Assembly (NCBI GenBank): GCA_002839445.1
Contig: PGYB01000004.1
Span: forward strand, 310,001-374,000
From: Candidatus Riflebacteria bacterium HGW-Riflebacteria-1
GTDB taxonomy: Bacteria; Muiribacteriota; Ozemobacteria; Ozemobacterales; Ozemobacteraceae
Reading direction: 5' to 3'
Length of the DNA stretch: 64,000 nucleotides
Below, one piece after another: positions 9,616 through 18,759 of this stretch (positions are counted from its first letter, which is position 1; each line of letters opens with the position of its first letter). Made by a program: the position numbers and the translations under genes. The notes beneath the pieces are model-generated. The model was not told where the DNA came from. It worked only from the letters and a program-made list of their open reading frames with translations, and did not search any database.

Positions 9616-11676
9616 TCAATTCACCGGTTCGGGAGAAAGAGTTATTTTGAGAATTTTAGTATCGGGAACAGGGCGGCCTGGCTGGGGAGTCTGACCGGTT
9701 ACAACTCCGTTGCCTTCGAATACGGCTTTCAATTCAAGCCTGTTTACCAGCAGCATTGCCTGCCGTAAAGACTTTCCGCGCAGGTCTGGAACAGTTGAAG
9801 TGTCGGTTGCCAGAGCAACAGTGCTGGCAGGCGGGGCGTTTATTGCTGCTGTCGAGGTTGCCGGTGCCTTTGCGTCTGCTGAATTAGTCAGCATGTCGGG
9901 CAGCTTTATTACTTCTCTTTTTACGATGCTCTTTTGTATTTTCAGCAGCTGCTGTTCACGGGCTGCGGCGGTGAGCGAGCGATCTGGAGATACTTTCAGG
10001 TGCTTGAGAACACGGTCGGCAATGCGTGCAAATGATGGTGCAGTAATTTTGCCGCCGTAGAGTGTGCGTTCGTCACCCTTTGGCTCGTTACAGGCTACGA
10101 ACAGCACAATTTTCGGGTCGAGGGCCGGCGCCATTCCGATAAATGAAACCACTACCTTGTCGTTAAAATAGCCGCCTTTCGGGTTGGCCTTCTGGGCAGT
10201 GCTGGTTTTGCCACCGACAGTGTAGTTCTCAAGCATAGCCATGCTGCCGGTTCCACCTTCGACAACGCCCATCAGCATGCGGCGCAGCCATCTGGCGTTC
10301 TCTTCTGGAAGAACCCTGCGAATATCTTCTCTGCTGAATTCCTGGCTGAGTTCGGTGTCAGGTGAGCTGATTCTGCGCAGCAACCTCGGCTTGATAAGAG
10401 TGCCACCATTGGCAATCGCTGAATATGCCTGAACCAGCTGCAGGCCGGTGACCGCGAGTTCCTGGCCGATGCTGAGCGAAGTTGCTGAGAAGCCTGACCA
10501 GCGGGAAGGCGGTTTGAATATGCCGTTACTTTCGGCTATGACTTCGACTCCAGTCGGGTCGCCAAAGCCAAAGTTTTTGTAGGTGCGATAGAGCATTGCT
10601 GGTTCGATCATCTGTGATATTTGCACCATGGCAGCATTACACGACTCGGCAATTGCCTTGTCCATGTCTACCAGTCCGTGCGCGCCATGGCAGCGAACTC
10701 TTCGCCCATTAATTTCGCCAAATCCGCGGCAGTAAAAGCGGGTGCCGCGGTCGGCTTTTTTGTTTTCGAGTGCGCTGGCGACGGCAAATATTTTCATGCA
10801 CGAGCCGGGCTCAAAAATATCGGTGGCTGAACGGTTACGGCGATGGTCGGGCTTTGCTTCGCCAAAATTATTGATGTCGTAGCTGGGCAGGCAGGCGAGC
10901 CCAAGGATTTCACCAGTGTGCGGGTCCATGACGATAGCTGTCGCGTCGATCGGGTCATAATTCTTCATCAGAACCGCAAGCTCTGATTCGAGCGTGTGTT
11001 GAATGTAATTGTCTATTGAAATGTGAATGTTACTGCCGCCCATAGGTGGTGTTACCACGCGCATTTTGGCCGGGCCACTTTCGCTGAGACTTATGTCTTC
11101 CTGGACTGCGAGTCCGGGATAGCCGCGCAATGTCTTGTCAAAAAGCATCTCAAGGCCTTCGAGCCCTTTTTTTTCGCCGCCGATAAATCCGATAAGATTG
11201 GCAGCAAGCTGTTTTTGCGGGTAATAGCGCCGGTAATGGCTTTCGAGATTAACGCCAGGAATGCTCAGGCGCTGTATCTTCATGGCCAGATTCGGTTCAA
11301 GATCTTTATAAATCATTATGTAGCCTGAACGATCGCCGACCTTGCTGATTATTTCTTCGCGGCTCATTGGCAACACGGTGGAAAGCAGATTGGCGGCTTC
11401 TGGCAGAGACTTGATTTCGCGGGTAAAGATGAAGACTGACCAGGTGTCTACTGATATGGCGAGTTCCTGGCCGTTGCGGTCATAGATGTTGCCGCGTTTC
11501 ATGTCGAGAACGCGCTTGCTTACATGGTTTTTTGTCGAACGCAGCGCCCATTCATCGTGCTGAATAATCTGCAGATGCACCAGTCTGAACACAAAAAGCA
11601 GCAGCAGCGCCGAGAAGATGCCAAGCAGAGTGATTATCCGGATAATTCTTGGGTGCATCGACCGTCTTTGCATCAT
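9616..11676 (-). CDS. ftsI: Septal peptidoglycan transpeptidase (class B PBP) FtsI with C-terminal PASTA domain
   Basis: 686 aa from the ATG at 11676, which shares ATGA with the rsmH stop and has GGAG 8 nt upstream. One N-terminal membrane helix (IITLLGIFSALLLLFVF) is followed by the PBP dimerisation domain and the transpeptidase domain. Active-site motifs: SCMK at Ser292, SCN at Ser345 and KTS at Lys490, where KTG is usual. Residues ~630-685 form a single PASTA domain (VPDLRGKSLRQA), a feature of SpoVD/Firmicute-type PBPs. It crosslinks septal peptidoglycan in the periplasm. The stretch between the two domains is Ala/Thr-rich. Confidence 0.95.
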   Translation of the reverse strand: MMQRRSMHPRIIRIITLLGIFSALLLLFVFRLVHLQIIQHDEWALRSTKNHVSKRVLDMKRGNIYDRNGQELAISVDTWSVFIFTREIKSLPEAANLLSTVLPMSREEIISKVGDRSGYIMIYKDLEPNLAMKIQRLSIPGVNLESHYRRYYPQKQLAANLIGFIGGEKKGLEGLEMLFDKTLRGYPGLAVQEDISLSESGPAKMRVVTPPMGGSNIHISIDNYIQHTLESELAVLMKNYDPIDATAIVMDPHTGEILGLACLPSYDINNFGEAKPDHRRNRSATDIFEPGSCMKIFAVASALENKKADRGTRFYCRGFGEINGRRVRCHGAHGLVDMDKAIAESCNAAMVQISQMIEPAMLYRTYKNFGFGDPTGVEVIAESNGIFKPPSRWSGFSATSLSIGQELAVTGLQLVQAYSAIANGGTLIKPRLLRRISSPDTELSQEFSREDIRRVLPEENARWLRRMLMGVVEGGTGSMAMLENYTVGGKTSTAQKANPKGGYFNDKVVVSFIGMAPALDPKIVLFVACNEPKGDERTLYGGKITAPSFARIADRVLKHLKVSPDRSLTAAAREQQLLKIQKSIVKREVIKLPDMLTNSADAKAPATSTAAINAPPASTVALATDTSTVPDLRGKSLRQAMLLVNRLELKAVFEGNGVVTGQTPQPGRPVPDTKILKITLSPEPVN

Positions 11677-12632
11677 GGCTTTTGCTCCATGCTGAGGTCG
11701 CACTTGCGGCAACTGCGCAGTCTTGCTGATCTGGCCCGCGGGTTAACCTGCGTCTCGCTTTCTTCTGCAAAGACGGCCTTGCGGGTAAGTATTTCTACCT
11801 GTGGCTTTTTGCCGCAAACGCAAACTGGAAAGCGCGGCGGGCAATCGCAGCCGCGGGCCAGACTCTGCATAAAATTCTTTACCAGCCGGTCTTCAAGCGA
11901 GTGAAATGATATGATACTCAGGTGCCCGCCAGGATTAAGGCAGGCAAGGGCAATCGCGAGAAATTCTTCGAGCTCGTCAAGTTCTTTGTTGACAGCTATT
12001 CTTATCGCCTGAAAGACTCTGGTGGCGGGATGAATATGGCTTTCGCGGCGACTGGCCGCCGGAACCGCCCGGGCAATAATCTCTGCCAGCTGGTCGGTTC
12101 GGTTTATCAGTCCGGCTTGCCGGGCGCGAATAATGGCGTCTGCTATGCGTCCGCTGAATTTTTCTTCACCGTAATCGCGGAAAATTTTAACCAGTTCGTC
12201 GCGGGAATAGTTGTTGACGATATCTTGCGCGGTGGTCGACTGGCTACTGTCCATGCGCATGTCGAGCGGGCCTGGGCGTGAAAATGAAAACCCGCGTTCT
12301 GGCGCTTCGAGCTGATATGATGAGACGCCGAGATCAAGCAGTATGCCGTCAACGGCTGCGATTCCGAGTTCCTGCAGCGCCTGTGGCAGTTCAGAGGCTT
12401 TTGCCTGAACGCGCTGTATGCGCTGGTCATCAAATATTTTGCTCGAATGATCAAGAATCAGATGGTCGCGGTCAATTGCAACCACAGTGGTCAACTGTGG
12501 GTAACGTTCGAGAACCGCCCTGGTGTGGCCGCCAAGCCCGAAGGTGCAGTCGGCAAAAACTCGCGCATTTTCGGGCAGGGCGTTTTCCAGCACTGCATCG
12601 ACAAGAACCGGAACGTGATGAAAATTGTTCAT
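11673..12632 (-). CDS. rsmH: 16S rRNA m4C1402 methyltransferase RsmH (MraW)
   Basis: 319 aa from the ATG at 12632, which overlaps the preceding stop as ATGA; an ATG 15 bp upstream is possible. The start of the protein, HVPVLVDAVL, the SAM site DCTFGLGGHTRA, GILLDLGVSS and GFSFSRPGPLDMRMD are hallmark RsmH motifs. It methylates C1402 in the ribosomal P site. It is placed between the ftsL-like gene and ftsI, whereas the usual order puts it before ftsL. Confidence 0.96.
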   Translation of the reverse strand: MNNFHHVPVLVDAVLENALPENARVFADCTFGLGGHTRAVLERYPQLTTVVAIDRDHLILDHSSKIFDDQRIQRVQAKASELPQALQELGIAAVDGILLDLGVSSYQLEAPERGFSFSRPGPLDMRMDSSQSTTAQDIVNNYSRDELVKIFRDYGEEKFSGRIADAIIRARQAGLINRTDQLAEIIARAVPAASRRESHIHPATRVFQAIRIAVNKELDELEEFLAIALACLNPGGHLSIISFHSLEDRLVKNFMQSLARGCDCPPRFPVCVCGKKPQVEILTRKAVFAEESETQVNPRARSARLRSCRKCDLSMEQKP

Positions 12633-13012
12633 GGGCTGCTGTTCCATTTCGCGGGCATGGTTATATATACCAGTCGGGTCGGTTCGACCATGCCCAGTTC
12701 TTTTTTGGCAACACCCTCGATCCGGGCCAGCGACTGCAGTTTAGAAATTTCGCCACGGAGGTCGGCATTGGCATTTTCAAGGTTCGTTATGTCGTTTTCA
12801 ACGCTTTTTATGCGCAGTTTAACTTCTACCATTTTTGTTGACTGCCACACATAGACGGTAAACATTGAGCTGAGCAGCAGTATCGCTGTGAGATACAGTC
12901 TTATGATATGCCAGCGCTGGCTCGATGCTGCCGGGTGAAGTTCTTCCCGGTCAGTGTTGCGGGTGATGCTGGCCGGAGATGTTGAGTTGATAAGGACTTT
13001 TGCTTTGTTCAA
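12629..13012 (-). CDS. FtsL-like septum-formation protein
   Basis: 127 aa from a TTG start at 13012 (no in-frame ATG at the front). A ~35-residue cytoplasmic tail is followed by one membrane helix (LYLTAILLLSSMFTVYVW), then a heptad-patterned coiled coil (~60-95) and a short C-terminus with AKKELGMVEP, as in FtsL/DivIC proteins. FtsL forms a periplasmic complex with FtsB and FtsQ that activates FtsI/FtsW. Family assignment rests on topology and position, since FtsL sequences are poorly conserved. It is the first gene of the operon. No mraZ lies upstream. Confidence 0.75.
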   Translation of the reverse strand: MNKAKVLINSTSPASITRNTDREELHPAASSQRWHIIRLYLTAILLLSSMFTVYVWQSTKMVEVKLRIKSVENDITNLENANADLRGEISKLQSLARIEGVAKKELGMVEPTRLVYITMPAKWNSSP

Positions 13013-13154
13013 TCGCGAAATTTCCGTTTAAGAATAAGTGTGGCGGCAAATGTACGTAACAAACAGTCTGTCGGTGGAACCTGAGAAGTTTCCTGGCGGA
13101 GTGTCTGTTTGAGCAGTAGCTCTGGTCAGGCCGCGCGTCGCCAGTGTCTGTTGT

Positions 13155-15815
13155 TTAACGCTGACCTAGAGTACCATGCTCTTCGCTAAAATCCAATAGC
13201 GATTGCACATTTTTTTCGAGCTTGCTCAGAGAGCGGCGTTCCTGGGTAGAAAGGGACTGGATTTCTCCAAGTACCCGGTCGCGGCTCTGCGGATTCTTGC
13301 TGAATTCTTCTCTGATCTGGTTAAGGAGCCGGTCTTCGACGCTTGAGAGAAGGTCGGCACGCTCAAGAATTACGCGCTCGCTGGCCTGCCCGGCCGGAAC
13401 TCGGCGCGAAGCTGCCTGGGCGAGATTGCGGACTTCACTGGCCGAATCGGGCTGCATGAAGCTGGCGATTTCTTTCATAAAGGCTACACGCTGACTATTG
13501 CTGTTGATGGCTTCGATCCCGAAGGTGAACAGCATCAGCCGGTAGCCGTCGATCAGTTTAACGCCGGCGACACCGCTTGATTTAATGCCGCGCGAAAGTG
13601 CACCGGGCTTGTGATTAGGACCGTTCATTTCGCGGTCATCGGCCTTGTCACGTGCGCCTTCTTCGTATTTAATAATCGGCTCTGCGCCTGCAAGCGGGTC
13701 GATTTCGTCGGGCCATTTCTGGTTGTTGGCGCCGTCGCCGCCGAAAATCTGAAAGCTCTGGTTGCCGGCAAAGCCGTTCGTGCCAGAAACAACGTGAACA
13801 TTCACGTCATCCTGAACAAAACGAACCTTGCAGCGGTTTCGCAAAAAATCACTTTCGCGCAGTACAAAGCCGATATCCTGGCCGTTGAGCACCAGTCTGC
13901 CGCCTGATTTGAGAAAGCTGTCGAGTGCTGACAGTTCTTCTTCGCTGAGCGACTGTTCTGGAGTAGAGTCTTGTGAGCTCACCAGAACCCAGCCGTTAAG
14001 GTAGCGCTTGAGGACTTCGGGACGGAGTTCGCCGTCAAATACGCGATCCCAGGTGTCGAACTTGACTCCTGCTCCCTGCAGCATCTGTTGCAGAACGGGA
14101 CTGGCTGGCGAAAAGTGATCGGTAATGACCAGAAGGGCGTAGCCGGTCGATGCAAAGGGCTCTTTGATGTAAAAAGTCGATTTAATGGTTGAGTCCGGAA
14201 GGCCTTCGCCAGAAAGGGTTATGTTCAGGCTGATCTCGCTGTGCACGGGAGTTTCTTCAGAAACCGTGAATTTGAAACCCTGAATCAGCTCAACTTTGCC
14301 AGGTGCCGGCAGTTTATTGAGGTCGAGTGAGAATTCGGTGTTGTCAAGAAAAGTGCTGTCGGTGACGCACTTGATGCTGGCGCTGTCAAGGGGTTTGCGC
14401 CCAAGGTTGCGCACTGAGAGGAGCACGCTTACCTGTTCGCCGGCGGCGATTCGCCCGTCCTTGTTGTTGTCTTCGAGAATTACGTCTTCAAGTTTGAAAT
14501 AGGCGAGGTTGGGCACGGCGAGTTCGCTCAGAAAATTATACCATTCGGTATCCTGGGCGAGAGAATGCACTTTATAGCGGCTGTGATAAGTTTTGAAGCC
14601 CTGGCGGGTCGGAAAGAATATCGAAAGTCCGCTGGTTTTGGCAAATTTGTCGCCATTGGACTTGAGCTTGCTTACATACCCGCCGGTGCGGCGGTCGCCT
14701 CTGATGGTTTTCAGCAGCTTTGCCGCGGCTGATCTGGTTTCGGCGGTAACTTTCTCGGCGATGAGCAGTTCAAGGAAATGCCCGAGATCAACGTAATCGC
14801 CGTAAGAGTATTTTAGCGCCGCATTTCTGGCGTTTTCGTATTTGTCGATTTCGCGAATATTGCGGCGTGCAGCATTGCAGAAGTCGTTTAGTGCGGTTTT
14901 GAAAGATTCGCTCTTCGAAGAATCGATAGCAGACAACACCACAGCGGTGTTCCCCTGTGAGCCGCCAACGTAGGATTTGTTGTAAGCGTTGACTATAGTA
15001 TCTGCGAGCTCTCTAGCTTCCATTTCGGGCTTTTTGGTGAGCGCACCAGCTATCAGATCGTATGGCCAGCCGCGCTCCGGTTCAAGGTCGGGTGAGCCGA
15101 CCTGATAATGCGCGTGCGGGGCTGCGGTCCAGGCTACTTCTACCATCTGCATCAGACAGGCGTCAAAACCAAGGAGGTCGATGGGCTGGCCCAGGGTAGA
15201 CTTGACTTTGGCCAGTGTTTCGCCGAGGGTCGGTATATTCATTGAGGTTTTCGACGTGTCATCATAAGAGATGTTGTACGAGATGCTGTTAATGGCGGCC
15301 TGCATTCCTGCCGGCAGCCCGATATCGCCAACATCGCCTCCAGCCGCTCCGGGTTGGATTTCTTTCCAGCCGGTGCCATGGTTCCAGAGGATGAGGGCGT
15401 AGCGGCGCGCCGGGTAGTTTTCCTTTACCCATCCGACAAAGTCAGTAAGCGCGATGGGGTCTGCCATATCGACATCACCAAGATCTTCAATCATCTTGGA
15501 AGTCATTTTGTCGGGTTCATTGTCTTTGGTCACATAAAAGCGGCGCGCGCCAGACCACTTGAGCTCGGAATTGTTTGAATAATTGCCATTACGGTCGATC
15601 TGCGCGACAAAGTTAACCTGCTCGGTAGAGCCAAACTTTTCAAGTTCATTGATGTCGTAGGCAGTCGCTGCTTCAAGGTTGTTGTCGGCTGCCATGAAGA
15701 CCATGAAGGTCCATTCTTTTTCTTCGGGAGCGGCCGAGAAAGCAGGCGAAAATGCTGCGAAAAGCAGAACTGCAATGATTAAAGCTGTCGAGGTTCTTAT
15801 ACTTTTATTATCCAC
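13155..15815 (-). CDS. Secreted clostripain-family (C11) cysteine protease
   Basis: 886 aa from a GTG at 15815. This start is preferred because GGAGGA lies 5 nt upstream and a clean signal peptide follows (STALIIAVLLFAAFSPAFSA); the in-frame ATG at 15875 falls on the -35 box. The catalytic His146 is in LWNHGTGW and the catalytic Cys220 in GFDACLMQ, both classic for peptidase C11. After the ~420-residue protease part, a CARDB-like beta domain begins DNNKDGRIAAGEQV, and a further region with GGRLVLNGQD resembles a class I amidotransferase-like fold. The C-terminal ~90 residues are charged and helical. Probably an exported protease with Arg-type specificity; substrates are unknown. Confidence 0.9.
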   Translation of the reverse strand: MDNKSIRTSTALIIAVLLFAAFSPAFSAAPEEKEWTFMVFMAADNNLEAATAYDINELEKFGSTEQVNFVAQIDRNGNYSNNSELKWSGARRFYVTKDNEPDKMTSKMIEDLGDVDMADPIALTDFVGWVKENYPARRYALILWNHGTGWKEIQPGAAGGDVGDIGLPAGMQAAINSISYNISYDDTSKTSMNIPTLGETLAKVKSTLGQPIDLLGFDACLMQMVEVAWTAAPHAHYQVGSPDLEPERGWPYDLIAGALTKKPEMEARELADTIVNAYNKSYVGGSQGNTAVVLSAIDSSKSESFKTALNDFCNAARRNIREIDKYENARNAALKYSYGDYVDLGHFLELLIAEKVTAETRSAAAKLLKTIRGDRRTGGYVSKLKSNGDKFAKTSGLSIFFPTRQGFKTYHSRYKVHSLAQDTEWYNFLSELAVPNLAYFKLEDVILEDNNKDGRIAAGEQVSVLLSVRNLGRKPLDSASIKCVTDSTFLDNTEFSLDLNKLPAPGKVELIQGFKFTVSEETPVHSEISLNITLSGEGLPDSTIKSTFYIKEPFASTGYALLVITDHFSPASPVLQQMLQGAGVKFDTWDRVFDGELRPEVLKRYLNGWVLVSSQDSTPEQSLSEEELSALDSFLKSGGRLVLNGQDIGFVLRESDFLRNRCKVRFVQDDVNVHVVSGTNGFAGNQSFQIFGGDGANNQKWPDEIDPLAGAEPIIKYEEGARDKADDREMNGPNHKPGALSRGIKSSGVAGVKLIDGYRLMLFTFGIEAINSNSQRVAFMKEIASFMQPDSASEVRNLAQAASRRVPAGQASERVILERADLLSSVEDRLLNQIREEFSKNPQSRDRVLGEIQSLSTQERRSLSKLEKNVQSLLDFSEEHGTLGQR

Positions 15816-15846
15816 ACTATTCCTCCAGCGCTGACTAAGCATTCTA

Positions 15847-15875
15847 ATTATACGGTTCTGTACAGAGAGTGTCAA
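15847..15875 (-). promoter_or_regulatory. Perfect sigma70-type promoter for the clostripain gene
   Basis: On the minus strand TTGACA (15875-15870) and TATAAT (15852-15847) are separated by exactly 17 bp: both hexamers and the spacer match the consensus. Transcription should begin near 15840, leaving a ~25 nt leader before the GTG at 15815. This arrangement rules out the ATG at 15875 as the start codon. Confidence 0.9.
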
Positions 15876-16043
15876 TCAGCTGACAGCAAATTGCGCAGCA
15901 GGCAGCGTAAATATTTTCCAGCAAGCCGGCTCAACTGATAGAATCACGGGCCTGATTAGACATGTTTATCGAAAGAGATTTTCGATTTTCCCATAAAAGT
16001 ATTCTATCAAAAACTGAGCCATACATTTTGCTACATATTTATT

Positions 16044-16072
16044 TTGACATATAGAGAAGTATATGGTATCTT
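16044..16072 (+). promoter_or_regulatory. Strong promoter for the 84-aa CarD-like gene
   Basis: TTGACA at 16044-16049, 17 bp spacer, TATCTT at 16067-16072. It lies 33 bp before the ATG at 16105 and points away from the clostripain promoter; the two genes are divergent. Confidence 0.8.
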
Positions 16073-16104
16073 TTGTTCAAACTTCCTTGAAGGGAGGATA
16101 GATT

Positions 16105-16359
16105 ATGGCACGTGCAAAGACGATCAAAAAAGCTGGTGCAGTCAGCGAAGAACCCGTAACCAAGAAAAAGGGTAAAGTGGCTGGTGGTGAGGCTCGCGAG
16201 TATTCTATGACTGATAGTTTCGCCAAGGGTGATATCGTATATCACAAGATATGGGATGACACTGGTGAAGTTATCGAAACAGGTACAACCGACGACGGAA
16301 TCAACAGAATGAAAGTTGCTTTCGAAAAGGTTGGAGTGAAAAACCTGCGGATGGGTTGA
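16105..16359 (+). CDS. Small CarD/Tudor-like basic protein
   Basis: 84 aa. The first ~30 residues are Lys/Ala-rich and basic, like a nucleic-acid-binding tail. The rest (from SFAKGDIVYHKIWDDTGEV) resembles the small Tudor-like beta-barrel seen in CarD/RapH and at the UvrD/PcrA C-terminus, where such modules bind RNA polymerase. It has a near-consensus promoter, a strong GGGAGG ribosome site and a terminator of its own, so it is probably an abundant, independently transcribed protein. A role with RNA polymerase or DNA repair is inference. Confidence 0.8.
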   Translation: MARAKTIKKAGAVSEEPVTKKKGKVAGGEAREYSMTDSFAKGDIVYHKIWDDTGEVIETGTTDDGINRMKVAFEKVGVKNLRMG

Positions 16360-16377
16360 TAAAATATTTCCAGCTAG

Positions 16378-16408
16378 AAAAAGACCCGGTTAGTCCGGGT
16401 CTTTTTTT
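16378..16408 (+). terminator. Intrinsic terminator after the 84-aa gene
   Basis: Stem GACCCGG/CCGGGTC with loop TTAGT, followed by seven T residues and preceded by A-rich sequence. It lies 20-50 nt after the stop codon and isolates this gene from the HEAT-TPR gene. Confidence 0.95.
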
Positions 16409-16438
16409 AAGCAAAATCTGGAAGATTGAGGACTAACG

Positions 16439-18739
16439 TTGGGAAACAACAGTTTGCGTCATAATGGCTTCTGGCTTTTGAAGCCTTGTACTCGTAAGCT
16501 TATCGGCTTCCTTTCTCACCAGGATTCACGCCTGCGTGGCGAGGGTGCGCGTTCCCTTGGCAAAATCGGCGATCCTGAAGCGGTTAAGCCTCTGATTGAG
16601 GCGCTGCTACACGAGCGTCAGGACGAACAGATGCCGCTGGCTCTTGCCGAAATCGGCGACTCAGAGGCGTTGCAGCCGCTGCTTGCCGCATTTAAAGAGG
16701 CTGACCGCGAGGTGCGCCCGAATATTGCCCTCGCACTCGGTGCATTTCACGACCGCAAGGCTGTTGATGCCCTCATCGAGGGGTTAAGCGATCTTGACCC
16801 GAATGTTCGCTTCTGCAGTATCAGTTCGCTCGGCAAGCTTAAAGACAGTTCGGCGGTTTCCCATCTGCTTGGTTGCCTGGGTGAGAACAACGAATGGATT
16901 TTTCTCAATGTTGTTGATGCGCTGGCTCGACTTGGCGCGCATCGCGCGACTAACCCGCTGGTTGCTTTTTATCTGAAAGAGCGCAACGAGCGCAAAAGAT
17001 CAGCAATCATAACGGCTTTGGGTGCTATTGGCGATTTGACGTCGGTTCCGACGCTGTCGAAGGCCTTGCGCGATACTGATGACCGTGTCAAGGCCAATGC
17101 CGTAGAAAGCCTGGCGCGACTTGGTCTGCCGGCCGAAAAGGCGCTGGTGCTTATTCAGCCGTTTTTGAAGCATCCGAATAACCGCGTGCGTGGTAACGCG
17201 ATGGTCGCCGCTGCCAGCCTGGGTAACATTGATCTTACTCCGATAATGCGCAGCATGCTTGAGGACCCCGATAAATGGATCAGGGCCACTCTTGGCTATG
17301 TTTTGTCGGTGATCGACCACGAGCAGGCTCTCGCGATGAGCATAGAACTGCTCAAAGACGATGATGCCGATGTTCGAAAAAATGCGGCGCTGGCTTTGTC
17401 TAATCGAGCCAGAGAGGCTCAGACCGAGCTGCTTGTCCGCATGCTTTCTGATAAGGTACCTTTTGTAAAACTGCAGGCGGTCATTACTCTTGGCCGCCTG
17501 CGCATTGTTTCTGCGGTTCCGTGGCTGGTCAAGATGCTTAAAACCGATCGCAATTTCAAGATCAGGTCTGCGGTCATCACCAGTCTTGGGCGCATCGGCG
17601 ACCGTTCTGGTATTCCCACGCTGCAGAATGCTCTGCGCGACCGCGATTCGCGTGTGCGTGCCAACTCAGTCGAAAGCCTTGAAGATGTGCTGGGCGAATC
17701 CGGTATCAATGTATTACGGCCAATGTTGCGTGACAGCGACAATCGAACGCGGTCGAACGCCGCTAAGGCGCTTTTCAGGCTTGGGGATATCGAAGTTCTC
17801 CAGGAACTTGAGAAAATGCTGACCAGCAGTGAGGTTGCTACGCGGATTTCGGCGGCCTACGCGCTTGGCCAGATCGGCCTGGCTCTGCGCGAAATCGAGA
17901 GCTCGCCCTTGCTGTCGCCCTTGAAGAGCAGCCTTGAAAATGTTAAGAACCCCGAAGCCGACGCACTCGCCGCCCTGCAGAAAAAAGCGGCGGCCGCGGC
18001 TGCCAGACCTGATACGGCTCCGGCTGGCGCGGCACCTTCCCCGCAACCGGCTGCGGCAAAGCCTTTGCCCGAAGACAAAGAGTCGTTGCGCAAAGTCTTT
18101 CTTACCGATTTTCAGGAAGGGCGACTGGAACAGGCTCTCGTCGGCATAAATGCGTTTTTGATCAAGTTTCCGCATGATCTGATGGCAGTTTTTTTTGCGG
18201 GAAACCTCAATTTTCAGCTGAACCGAAGTGAAGATGCGATAGCGCATTTTCACAAGGCGATAGAGCTTGATCCTTTTCACGTGCAGGCGCACAGCAATCT
18301 CGGCATTGCTTATTACCGCAGTGGCAAGATTCAGGAAGCGATTGATTTTTTCAGAAAGGCGCTGCAGCTCAAGCCGGATCTCTCGGTGATCAGGTTTAAT
18401 CTTGCCAGTCTTTATCTTAAGGCAAACCGCTGGGAAGACGCGATCAGACAGTTCGAAGAGGGTTTCAAATACCAGGAACCCAACGCCAAGATTCTTACCA
18501 ACATGGCTTTTGCTTGCCAGAAGAACGGTGATTTTGAAAAAGCCGCGCGCTGTTATGAAAAGGCGCTTGAACTTGATGGTCGCGATGCGGGCATTTATTA
18601 CAATCTTGCCCTGATCATGGTCAAGAGCGGCAAAAAATCAGAGGCTGTGCAGTTATTGCAGCGCTCATTCAGCGAAGTGCCTGAAAATTCGCCGGGTTTA
18701 AAGAATCTTCGCGATCTGTTCGAGCGTTTGAAGACGTGA
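16439..18739 (+). CDS. HEAT-repeat and TPR scaffold protein
   Basis: 766 aa from a TTG start with GAGG 7 nt upstream. Residues ~20-480 consist of PBS-lyase-type HEAT repeats of ~31 residues (GARSLGKIGDPEAVKPLIEAL; KANAVESLARLG; RSAVITSLGRIGD). An Ala/Pro-rich linker spans ~500-545. Residues ~550-765 carry TPRs (EDAIAHFHKAIELDP, AHSNLGIAYYRSGKIQEAI). There is no signal peptide, so it is cytoplasmic. It is a protein-protein interaction scaffold. The adenylate cyclase gene follows after 20 bp in the same operon, so they may act together. Confidence 0.9.
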   Translation: MGNNSLRHNGFWLLKPCTRKLIGFLSHQDSRLRGEGARSLGKIGDPEAVKPLIEALLHERQDEQMPLALAEIGDSEALQPLLAAFKEADREVRPNIALALGAFHDRKAVDALIEGLSDLDPNVRFCSISSLGKLKDSSAVSHLLGCLGENNEWIFLNVVDALARLGAHRATNPLVAFYLKERNERKRSAIITALGAIGDLTSVPTLSKALRDTDDRVKANAVESLARLGLPAEKALVLIQPFLKHPNNRVRGNAMVAAASLGNIDLTPIMRSMLEDPDKWIRATLGYVLSVIDHEQALAMSIELLKDDDADVRKNAALALSNRAREAQTELLVRMLSDKVPFVKLQAVITLGRLRIVSAVPWLVKMLKTDRNFKIRSAVITSLGRIGDRSGIPTLQNALRDRDSRVRANSVESLEDVLGESGINVLRPMLRDSDNRTRSNAAKALFRLGDIEVLQELEKMLTSSEVATRISAAYALGQIGLALREIESSPLLSPLKSSLENVKNPEADALAALQKKAAAAAARPDTAPAGAAPSPQPAAAKPLPEDKESLRKVFLTDFQEGRLEQALVGINAFLIKFPHDLMAVFFAGNLNFQLNRSEDAIAHFHKAIELDPFHVQAHSNLGIAYYRSGKIQEAIDFFRKALQLKPDLSVIRFNLASLYLKANRWEDAIRQFEEGFKYQEPNAKILTNMAFACQKNGDFEKAARCYEKALELDGRDAGIYYNLALIMVKSGKKSEAVQLLQRSFSEVPENSPGLKNLRDLFERLKT

Positions 18740-18759
18740 TACGCCTTTAAGGAGTTGTC

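Noticed and set aside
15816..15875. ATG at 15875 as start of the clostripain gene
   Set aside because: It lies on the -35 hexamer of a perfect promoter, has no ribosome site, and would place a charged stretch before the signal peptide; the GTG at 15815 has GGAGGA.
17714..18292. 192-aa minus-strand open frame
   Set aside because: Antisense shadow of the HEAT-TPR gene, rich in Arg/Gly from its repeats.
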